Assembly: GCA_964504025.1 (NCBI GenBank)
Contig: CAZDCO010000027.1
Location: forward strand, 1-16,299
DNA from: Scatosoma sp964504025
GTDB lineage: Bacteria; Bacillota; Clostridia; Christensenellales; Borkfalkiaceae
Reading direction: 5' to 3'
DNA length: 16,299 bases
Below, piece by piece: positions 1 through 5,656 of the stretch. Position 1 is the stretch's first letter, and the number at the start of each line of letters is the position of its first letter. Under the pieces are notes generated by a model. The model ran no database searches, had not been told where the DNA came from, and was given only the letters and a program-made list of their open reading frames with translations. Both the position numbers and the translations under genes were made by a program.

Positions 1-1
1 C

Positions 2-982
2 GAACCGCACTTGCAAACGGACGACGAGGGCAGACCGAAGGACTTTTTCGCATTCGCCGTCAAGGACGGGCGCAGTACGCCCTCGCTGTGTAAGGCGGAG
101 GACGAGTTGTTCTACTACAAGGAAACGCGCCGTGCGTTCGAGAACGAAACGCGACGTTTGGAAAGCGTGGTGCGCGCGTTGAAGAAAAAGGCGACGAAGC
201 GCTTGCAGGACGTGTGCGAACGGTTGCAAGAGGCGGAAAACGCCGAGGAAAATCGCGTAAAAGGCGAGTTGTTGACGGCGAATTTGTACGCCGTGCAAAA
301 GGGCGATCGGGCGATCGAAGTGCAAAACTGGTACGACGAACGGGGCGGCACGATCAAGATCGCCTTGGACGAATCGTTATCCCCCTCCAAAAACGCGCAG
401 CGATATTTTAAGACGTATAACAAGCAAAAGCGCGCCAAGGAAATCTTGACGCCGATGCGCGATAAGGAAGAGGCGGAACTCGCCTATTTGGAGAGTATTT
501 TCGCTTCGTTGTCGGTGGCGGAATCGCGCGAGGACTTGGCGGAGATCCGCACGGAGTTGATTGCGCTCGGCGCGCTGAAACCGCCGCAAGTGCGGACGGG
601 CAAGAAGAACGCGAAGCCGACGGAAATTCCCTTCCGCGAATACGAACACGACGGACATCGTATCCTCGTGGGAAGAAACAACGTGCAAAACGATCGTTTG
701 GTGCGATTCGCCTCGCCCGAGGACGTGTGGTTGCATACGCAAAAATACCATTCTTCGCATGTGATTATCGTGGAAGGTGGCAGGCAGATACGAGATGAAA
801 CGCTCGTTTTCGCCGCGGAGTTGTGCGCGTACTATTCCGACGGACGGAACGGGGATAAAATTCCCGTGGACTATTGCAAGCGGAAGTTCGTCAAAAAACC
901 GAGCAAGAGTAAGCTGGGGTTCGTAACCTATACCGAATATAAAACGCTACTCGTTACGCCGAACGCCCACAAGACGGTTTAA
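2..982 (+). CDS. rqcH: RqcH/Rqc2 homologue (NFACT family), C-terminal part
   Basis: The reading frame is open to the left edge, so this is the last 326 codons of a gene that normally has about 560-590. The visible part starts in the long charged helical section (rich in Lys, Glu and Arg, roughly residues 20-190 of the fragment) that fits the coiled-coil middle domain of NFACT proteins. It ends with an NFACT-R domain of about 115 residues. Recognisable there are HRILVGRNNVQND, the DVWLHTQKYHSSHVI stretch and the basic KRKFVKKPSKSKLGFV segment. In bacteria RqcH binds the 50S subunit with a stalled peptidyl-tRNA and directs addition of C-terminal alanine tails that mark the chain for degradation. 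The N-terminal NFACT-N domain would lie upstream of the window. No terminator is obvious after the stop. The older name fibronectin-binding protein A refers to the same family. Confidence 0.93.
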   Translation, partial: EPHLQTDDEGRPKDFFAFAVKDGRSTPSLCKAEDELFYYKETRRAFENETRRLESVVRALKKKATKRLQDVCERLQEAENAEENRVKGELLTANLYAVQKGDRAIEVQNWYDERGGTIKIALDESLSPSKNAQRYFKTYNKQKRAKEILTPMRDKEEAELAYLESIFASLSVAESREDLAEIRTELIALGALKPPQVRTGKKNAKPTEIPFREYEHDGHRILVGRNNVQNDRLVRFASPEDVWLHTQKYHSSHVIIVEGGRQIRDETLVFAAELCAYYSDGRNGDKIPVDYCKRKFVKKPSKSKLGFVTYTEYKTLLVTPNAHKTV

Positions 983-996
983 CGGCGGTGTTGCAC

Positions 997-1035
997 GAGA
1001 TTGCCACGCTACGCTCGCAATGACTGCGTCTATGC
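997..1035. repeat. REP-like palindromic repeat, copy A
   Basis: GATTGCCACGC followed closely by GCTCGCAATGAC forms an imperfect palindrome (ATTGC at one end, GCAAT at the other). The same core occurs at 3308-3346 (opposite orientation) and 7843-7880, always between genes. The flank CTGCGTCTATGC resembles a flank of the 3308 copy. The rest of this 160-bp gap holds only the deoR terminator. Confidence 0.7.
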
Positions 1036-1091
1036 GTTACGGCGCGAAAGGGCGGCGGCGCGCAACGGCGCGTTACTCCCGACGAAGACAA

Positions 1092-1127
1092 ACGAAAACG
1101 GCGCGTCCCGTCGAAGGGCGCGCCGTC
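1092..1127 (-). terminator. Rho-independent terminator of the deoR-type gene
   Basis: Read on the minus strand, ACGGCGCG...CGCGCCGT pairs, with an inner CCC/GGG pairing around a TTCG-type loop, followed by TTTTCGTTT. It lies 16 bp beyond the stop codon of the minus-strand regulator. The plus-strand reading has no T-tract, so it should serve the minus strand only. Confidence 0.75.
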
Positions 1128-1142
1128 CTTATATCGAAAAAA

Positions 1143-1901
1143 TTATAACACGACGATATTCTTTTCCTTGAAGAGTGTTTTCAACTCGTCGGGGAAAGCG
1201 TCGTCGGTGATCAAGACGTTGATGTCGTCCGCACGGGCGAAAGTGTACGGCTTGATTTTGCCGATCTTGGAGCTGTCCAGCATCATATAGGTATACTTCG
1301 CCTTTTTGCATACGATCTTGAAGAGGTCGGATTCCATTTGCGTACCGCAGGAAAAGCCGCTTTCCGCCGTGAACGCTGCCGCGGAGATGATTGCCAACTC
1401 GAAATTGTTGTCCGTGAAGTACATGGACGAGAGGGAAGAAGCGGTGGATAAATTCTCCTTGATGAGCGGTCCGCCGAGCAAGTTGACTTGCACGTTCTTC
1501 TTCTTGCAAAGTTCGGTTGCCACGGCAACGCCGTTGGTGAATACGTTGCATGCCACGTCGGGCATTTCCTTGGCTAAGTATAACGCCGTCGTACCTGCGT
1601 CTAAAAATACGGTCGCGCCCGGTTCGATTAGACTCGCCGCCTTTTGTGCGATTTCAATTTTCTCGTCGGTGTGGGTAGCGGACTTTTTGGTGTACGTATC
1701 CCCCGACGTTTTTTGTACGTCCTTGACGGACATCGCGCCGCCGCGGACGCGAATTACCCTTCCCTCTTCTTCCAAAGTCAACAAATCCCTGCGGAGGGTC
1801 ATTTGCGAAACGCGAGGGAAACATTCGCCGAGTTGGCGAAGGGATAACTTGCCGCGCTTGTCGATCAGCGTGGCGATTTTATCGATACGTTCTCTTTTCA
1901 T
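1143..1901 (-). CDS. DeoR-family transcriptional regulator
   Basis: The product has 252 residues, the usual DeoR-family length. Residues 1-56 form the N-terminal winged HTH, with VSQMTLRRDLLTLEEEG (31-47) as the recognition region and the RVIRVRGGA wing after it. Residues 75-250 form the DeoR C-terminal effector domain, with the phosphate-binding signature DAGTT (101-105), TNG (122-124) and LGG (142-144). The family usually represses sugar or sugar-phosphate catabolic genes and is relieved by a phosphorylated sugar. The start is placed at 1901 because AAGGAG sits 6-7 bp upstream; an in-frame start at 1925 has no such site. The gene is alone, with its own promoter and terminator. No sugar-metabolism gene adjoins it, so the effector and targets cannot be inferred here. 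Confidence 0.93.
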   Translation of the reverse strand: MKRERIDKIATLIDKRGKLSLRQLGECFPRVSQMTLRRDLLTLEEEGRVIRVRGGAMSVKDVQKTSGDTYTKKSATHTDEKIEIAQKAASLIEPGATVFLDAGTTALYLAKEMPDVACNVFTNGVAVATELCKKKNVQVNLLGGPLIKENLSTASSLSSMYFTDNNFELAIISAAAFTAESGFSCGTQMESDLFKIVCKKAKYTYMMLDSSKIGKIKPYTFARADDINVLITDDAFPDELKTLFKEKNIVVL

Positions 1902-1936
1902 ACAACTTCTCCTTATACAGATCACTAACGCCTATA

Positions 1937-1965
1937 AGTATAGTCGTTACCTGCGAAAAAGTCAA
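1937..1965 (-). promoter_or_regulatory. Sigma-70-type promoter of the DeoR-family gene
   Basis: On the minus strand TTGACT (1965-1960), a 17-bp spacer and TATACT (1942-1937) form a near-consensus promoter about 36 bp upstream of the start codon. Confidence 0.85.
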
Positions 1966-1968
1966 GCG

Positions 1969-1989
1969 TTTTGTGAATTTATTACAAAA
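1969..1989. promoter_or_regulatory. Candidate operator next to the deoR promoter
   Basis: TTTTGT and ACAAAA are inverted around a 9-bp AT-rich centre, directly abutting the -35 box of the regulator gene. The position suits autoregulation by a DeoR-type repressor, but this rests on symmetry and position only. A second inverted pair, GTGAAC (2016-2021) and GTTCAC (2044-2049), lies between this and the divergent promoter. Confidence 0.35.
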
Positions 1990-2100
1990 AGTTTTTTTTC
2001 ATGACAGGGTAAAACGTGAACGAAAAGCACAAAAAAACGAAAAGTTCACAAGAAAATTATGAAAAAAGTGTGAAGAAAAGGGCGGAGATAGAAAAAACGT

Positions 2101-2129
2101 TTGCATTTTCGGGCGCGGTATGCTATACT
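2101..2129 (+). promoter_or_regulatory. Promoter of the 215-residue HTH-like protein gene
   Basis: TTGCAT, a 17-bp GC-rich spacer and TATACT, with TGC just before the -10 box (extended -10). The -10 box ends 31 bp before the start codon. Confidence 0.8.
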
Positions 2130-2160
2130 AAACGCAAGACGTTGGAAAGGAAGAGAGAGT

Positions 2161-2808
2161 ATGCTCGATTTTATAGCCGATTTGGACGAATATTTTTGCG
2201 AGAAGTACGCAAATTACGATAGACTTTGCGTGTTGAAAGGATACCGCATGCCGAAGATGCAGGACAGCCGCGTGGACGAGTTCGGCAGGACGTATGCCTA
2301 TACGTTGCCTGCGGAAACCATGCGCCTTGCGTTGCAGGAAAACAAGACGGAGCTTTTAGCCGAATTGAAAGAAAAGTTGCACGATCGCACCTTTTCCTTT
2401 TCGTTTGTCCCCCTTTCCTTCTTCGCGCGTATGCGCAGTCGGTTTGGAAAATACGGCTTTTGGCGCGTATTCCGCGCCGTTGCCGAGCGGAATAAACTTC
2501 CCTTCGACGAGATCGGCAAGTCGTTGAACGTAGAGGAAAAAATTTGGAAGCGAATCGCAAACGGTCGGTTCGCGCCCACGAAAAACCTGTTGTTCACGAT
2601 CGCACTCACGTCGCATCTTTCCATGCAGGATACGACGTTGCTGCTCGTCTGCGCCGGTTACGAATGGAACTACGCCGAGGTCAAGGACGTCGTCCTGTCC
2701 TATCTACTCGCTCGCAAGGCGTTCAACCGCTCGATGGTCGAAACCGCCTTGCGCGAATATAAGGTGGAAAATTTGTTTTTCTTGCCCGAAGAAACTGCCG
2801 AAAAATAA
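2161..2808 (+). CDS. Uncharacterised protein with HTH-like C-terminal domain
   Basis: The product has 215 residues and I cannot name it. The start at 2161 follows GGAAAGGAAGAGAG and lies just after the promoter; a longer frame from 2101 would begin inside the -35 box. Residues 1-100 form a compact domain (YFCEKYANYDRLCVLKGY, GRTYAYTLPAETMRLALQ). Residues about 110-205 resemble the Xre-like helical domain found in many clostridial proteins of unknown role: a helix with EEKIWKRIANGRFAPTKN, then LLFTIALTSHLSMQDTTLLL and an AGYEWNYAEVKDVVLSYLL stretch. That domain elsewhere reads like KLFSKIRSN..PSK..ALALAIAL..AGY. It carries no visible enzyme motif, signal peptide or membrane segment. A cytoplasmic regulatory or adaptor role is inference. 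It is divergent from the DeoR gene and monocistronic as far as I can see. Confidence 0.8.
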   Translation: MLDFIADLDEYFCEKYANYDRLCVLKGYRMPKMQDSRVDEFGRTYAYTLPAETMRLALQENKTELLAELKEKLHDRTFSFSFVPLSFFARMRSRFGKYGFWRVFRAVAERNKLPFDEIGKSLNVEEKIWKRIANGRFAPTKNLLFTIALTSHLSMQDTTLLLVCAGYEWNYAEVKDVVLSYLLARKAFNRSMVETALREYKVENLFFLPEETAEK

Positions 2809-2818
2809 GAAAAAACGG

Positions 2819-2847
2819 TTGCATTTTTGCGCGCGGCGTGTTATAAT
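2819..2847 (+). promoter_or_regulatory. Promoter of the T-box/cysE/cysS transcript
   Basis: TTGCAT, a 17-bp GC-rich spacer and a perfect TATAAT preceded by TGT (extended -10). The predicted transcript start is near 2854, immediately before the T-box leader. Confidence 0.88.
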
Positions 2848-2853
2848 ACGAAT

Positions 2854-3116
2854 AAGTTGAATATCCGAGCAGGAAAAGAGTACCTCGTTTCGTGGCGAAG
2901 CTAAGGAAAGAGAGTCGCGCCGTAGGCTGAAAGCGCGTACCGTTCGCGAACGAACTTGGGAAAGTGCGTTTTTGCGTGATCAGGACGGAGTAACGATCCG
3001 CGGCCGCCCCCGTTATCGGGCGATACGAGGAAGGGCTTTTTCGTGCCTTTCAAAGTAAAGTGGAACAGCGTATGCCAACGCCTTTACGTCTATGCGGACG
3101 GGAGGCGTTTTTCTTT
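2854..3116 (+). promoter_or_regulatory. T-box leader, predicted to sense tRNA-Cys
   Basis: The leader has the T-box landmarks in order. GAGTA (2879-2883 region) makes the 5' side of the specifier loop, followed by the AGAGAGTCG apical segment. The 3' side is GGGAAAGTGCG, and AAAGTGGAACAGCG (3057-3070) is the T-box sequence. In my hand fold GCAGGAA pairs with TTTTTGC below the specifier loop, and CCT...TTCGT pairs with ACGAA...GGG above it. This places TGC (2965-2967), a cysteine codon, in the specifier position, followed by a purine. The antiterminator bulge reads TGGA, which pairs with an acceptor end UCCA; U at position 73 is typical of tRNA-Cys. Both determinants therefore agree with the cysE-cysS genes downstream. 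Uncharged tRNA-Cys would favour the antiterminator. The fold is manual. Confidence 0.88.
3077..3116 (+). terminator. Conditional terminator of the T-box leader
   Basis: AACGCCT (3077-3083) pairs with AGGCGTT (3103-3109), with further pairing of ACGTC and GACG inside, followed by TTTCTTT. It overlaps the 3' side of the antiterminator just after the T-box sequence, as expected for transcription attenuation. Confidence 0.85.
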
Positions 3117-3203
3117 GTCTGCGGACATATACTATGGGTAGAGTAGTTGCCGTATCGTTTGGTTGTCGCGAAGCGTTGATTTGCTGCGCAAGCCGTCGTC
3201 GCG

Positions 3204-3263
3204 GTTCGGTTACATACTTCTTGTACGCTCCCTCAACGCTCCTTGACTTGCTTGCAACCGAAC
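3204..3263. repeat. Inverted repeat in the cysE upstream spacer
   Basis: GTTCGGTT (3204-3211) and AACCGAAC (3256-3263) are exact 8-bp inverted arms around 44 bp. They could be the ends of a small decayed element or a transcript hairpin. I see no second copy in the window. Confidence 0.4.
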
Positions 3264-3307
3264 GCTTTTCGATACCGTTGTCATTGCAAACGGCGTTGGT
3301 TTACCTT

Positions 3308-3379
3308 GTCATTGCGAGCGGCGGTACGCCGCGTGGCAATCCCCTGCATAGAGCGTAGTCGCGGCAATCTCCGCGACAA
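3308..3379. repeat. REP-like palindromic repeat, copy B with a diverged unit
   Basis: 3308-3346 is GTCATTGCGAGCGGCGG...CCGCGTGGCAATCCC, the reverse complement of the element at 7843-7880. It is a strong palindrome around GGCGGTACGCC. A diverged second unit follows (3351-3379, TAGTCGCGGCAATCTCCG on this strand). It lies in the transcribed leader of cysE. Confidence 0.72.
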
Positions 3380-3430
3380 TTTCCTGAAACACTCCGACGG
3401 AAGTCGAAAAAACGAACGGGAGGAAAGATT

Positions 3431-4153
3431 ATGTGGTTCAAAAATTTAGCCGCCGACGTGCGCGCGGCGAAAATCAACGATCCTGCGGCGCGCAACGCGT
3501 TGGAGATCGTACTCACCTATTCGGGCGTGCACGCGCTGATGTGGTATCGCTTGGCGCGCTTCTTTCATAAAATCAAACTGAAATTGCTGGCGCGTATGAT
3601 TAGTCAGTTCGCGCGCTTCTTGACGGGCATCGAAATTCACCCTGCGGCGAAGATCGAAGGCGGCGTGTTTATCGACCACGGCAGCGGCGTCGTAATCGGC
3701 GAAACGGCGGAAGTGCATAAGGGCACGGTGATCTATCAGGGCGTAACGCTCGGCGGTACGGGCAAGGAACGGGGCAAACGCCATCCGACCATTATGGAAA
3801 ACGTAACGCTGTCGGCTGGCGCGAAAGTCCTCGGCGGCTTCACCGTCGGCAAGGGCGCGAAAATCGGCGCGGGCGCGGTAGTCCTCAAAGAAGTGCCCCC
3901 TTACGCCACAGTAGTGGGCGTACCCGCGCGTATCGTGCGGATACGACCGCCCGAACACGAGCATAGTCTGCGCGAGGGCATCATCGGCGTATGCGCGGCG
4001 GAGTTGAGTATCGAAGAGGCGGCGAAGCGAGAACGGGAGGCGATCGAAGCGGCGAAAGAGGCGGAAGCAAAACGCGGTAAAAAGGAAAACGACCATACCA
4101 TGTATGAGAATAACGAAGAAAGAACGGAGGAAAAAGCAAATGAAAATTTATAA
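3431..4153 (+). CDS. cysE: Serine O-acetyltransferase
   Basis: The product has 240 residues. CysE transfers acetyl from acetyl-CoA to serine, giving O-acetylserine for cysteine synthesis. After an N-terminal helical part (1-65), the left-handed beta-helix of hexapeptide repeats runs from about 66 to 170. It includes TGIEIHPAAK, IDHGSGVVIGET with the catalytic His83 after Asp82, VTLGGTGKERGKRHPTI, and the closing VVGVPARIV. The Glu68-Ile-His70 form matches Bacillus-type CysE. Residues about 195-240 form a Lys/Glu/Ala-rich tail longer than usual, without the C-terminal isoleucine used by some CysE proteins to bind CysK. GGGAGGAAAG precedes the ATG. It overlaps cysS by 14 bp, and both lie under the T-box, so expression should respond to cysteine-tRNA charging. 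Confidence 0.95.
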   Translation: MWFKNLAADVRAAKINDPAARNALEIVLTYSGVHALMWYRLARFFHKIKLKLLARMISQFARFLTGIEIHPAAKIEGGVFIDHGSGVVIGETAEVHKGTVIYQGVTLGGTGKERGKRHPTIMENVTLSAGAKVLGGFTVGKGAKIGAGAVVLKEVPPYATVVGVPARIVRIRPPEHEHSLREGIIGVCAAELSIEEAAKREREAIEAAKEAEAKRGKKENDHTMYENNEERTEEKANENL

Positions 4154-5588
4154 CTCGTTGACCAAGAAAAAGGAAGATTTTATCCCCCTGCACGACAATC
4201 AGGTAAAGATGTACGCCTGCGGTATCACCGTATCGGGCGAAGCGCATATCGGACACGGCTATCAAGCCCTCATCTACGATATTATGCGGAAATATTTGAA
4301 GAAAAAGGGGTACGACGTTACGTACGCGCGCAATTATACCGACGTGGACGATAAAATTATCGCAAAATCGCAAGAAACGGGCGTGCCTGCGGACGAATAC
4401 GCCGAAAAGATGATCGAAAAAATCAACGAAGTGATGGGTGAATTTTGCGTGGACGATCCCGACGTGTGGTTGAAAGCGACGCAAAATATCGACAATATCA
4501 TTCAATTCGTATCCGCACTCGTGGAAAAGGGCAACGCCTACGCGACCAAGAAGGGCGACGTCTACTTCGACGTACTCTCCTTCCCCGGCTACGGCAAGCT
4601 GTCCAACCGCAACGTGGAAGACGCGCTCGACGGCGTGCGCGTGGATAACGACGACGAGAAGAAGAACGCGTACGACTTCGCGTTGTGGAAGAGTGCGAAA
4701 GCAGGCGAAATTTGCTGGGATTCCCCTTGGGGCAAGGGTAGACCGGGTTGGCATATCGAATGTTCCGCGATGAACCGCGCGGCGTTCGGCGAACAAATCG
4801 ACATTCACGGCGGCGGCAGAGATCTGATCTTCCCCCACCACGAAAACGAGATCGCGCAAACGGAAGCGTTGACGGGCAAACCGTTCGTAAAATATTGGAC
4901 GCATAACGGACTGATCAAAGTCAACGGACAAAAGATGAGTAAATCGCTCGGCAACAGCCTTTTGATGAAGGACTTGTTGGAAAAATATTCGAACGAGGCG
5001 ATCAAGTTCGCCCTGTTGCAAACGAATTACCGCAACGACATCAATATCACGGACGAGCTTTTCCCCGAAGCGGAAAGACACTTGTGCGAATTCTATTCCA
5101 CCCTCGTGCTCGTGGACGGCGTCATGGACAAATTGCGCGGTATGGAGTTGACGATCGATAGCGACGCGGCGATTCGCGCGGCGGAGCTTGCCCACCGCGT
5201 GGATAGCGAATTCGACGGGTGCATGGACGACGATTTCAACACCGCTCTCGCCCTTTCCAACCTCTTCGGCTATTTCAAGGAAATGAAGAAAATGCTCTCC
5301 GCAGGCAGTACGGGCGACCTGTTCGGCGCGCTCGCGTACGCGGTGCAGATCAAAAAGACATATGGCTTGCTCGGCTTGTTCCAAAAGGACGCCAAGGCGT
5401 ATTTGGCGCAATACGGACGGAAGGAAGAGGAAATTCCGAGCGAAGTGCGTGCGATCGCGGAGGAGCGTTGGCAGGCGCGTACGGAGAAAAATTGGGCGCG
5501 GAGCGACGAACTGCGCGCGAAGCTGTCGGAACTGGGCTATACCGTAAAAGATAGCAAAACGGGGTACGAGCTGACGAAAAACGGCTAA
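4140..5588 (+). CDS. cysS: Cysteinyl-tRNA synthetase
   Basis: The product has 482 residues, a usual length for class I CysRS. It charges tRNA-Cys with cysteine in the cytoplasm. The HIGH motif is at residues 36-39 (GEAHIGHG) and KMSKS at 265-269. The zinc ligands expected for cysteine selection are present: Cys27 in YACGIT, Cys208 in ECSAMN, His233 and Glu237 in FPHHENE. The C-terminal helical anticodon-binding part ends with an ARSDELRAKLSELGYTVKDSKTG segment typical of the family. The start at 4140 is chosen because GGAGG lies 9 bp upstream and the family N-terminus begins with MKIYNSLT; a start at 4104 in the same frame would add 12 unrelated residues. The 14-bp overlap with cysE suggests translational coupling. 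Confidence 0.97.
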   Translation: MKIYNSLTKKKEDFIPLHDNQVKMYACGITVSGEAHIGHGYQALIYDIMRKYLKKKGYDVTYARNYTDVDDKIIAKSQETGVPADEYAEKMIEKINEVMGEFCVDDPDVWLKATQNIDNIIQFVSALVEKGNAYATKKGDVYFDVLSFPGYGKLSNRNVEDALDGVRVDNDDEKKNAYDFALWKSAKAGEICWDSPWGKGRPGWHIECSAMNRAAFGEQIDIHGGGRDLIFPHHENEIAQTEALTGKPFVKYWTHNGLIKVNGQKMSKSLGNSLLMKDLLEKYSNEAIKFALLQTNYRNDINITDELFPEAERHLCEFYSTLVLVDGVMDKLRGMELTIDSDAAIRAAELAHRVDSEFDGCMDDDFNTALALSNLFGYFKEMKKMLSAGSTGDLFGALAYAVQIKKTYGLLGLFQKDAKAYLAQYGRKEEEIPSEVRAIAEERWQARTEKNWARSDELRAKLSELGYTVKDSKTGYELTKNG

Positions 5589-5594
5589 AACCGC

Positions 5595-5623
5595 TTGACA
5601 AAAACGACGACGAACTATATAAT
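5595..5623 (+). promoter_or_regulatory. Promoter of alaS
   Basis: A perfect TTGACA, a 17-bp spacer and a perfect TATAAT lie 6 bp after the cysS stop codon. The untranslated leader would be only about 25 bp, so no T-box or riboswitch fits before alaS. Confidence 0.92.
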
Positions 5624-5656
5624 GTAAATAAAAAAACGATAGATAGAGGCTATGGT

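Larger units (their letters stand above)
3117..3420. other. 300-bp non-coding stretch between T-box and cysE
   Basis: T-box terminators normally sit a few tens of bases before the controlled gene; here about 300 bp intervene. The stretch holds an inverted pair GTTCGGTT/AACCGAAC (3204-3211 and 3256-3263), short GTCATTGC motifs, and the REP-like element at 3308-3379. Open frames across it (such as 3092-3358) lack ribosome binding sites and recognisable protein sequence, so I call it non-coding, perhaps a decayed insertion or repeat cluster. Confidence 0.6.

Noticed and set aside
2016..2222. A 68-codon frame upstream of the HTH-like gene
   Set aside because: It starts before the promoter at 2101, is Lys-rich only because the DNA is A-rich, and overlaps the better-supported start at 2161.
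3092..3358. An 88-codon plus-strand frame between the T-box and cysE
   Set aside because: It begins inside the T-box terminator, has no ribosome binding site and runs through REP-like DNA.
3981..5411. A 476-codon open frame on the minus strand opposite cysE and cysS
   Set aside because: It is the antisense shadow of two certain genes. Such long antisense frames arise from the CG-rich codon use here; it has no ribosome binding site or recognisable protein pattern.
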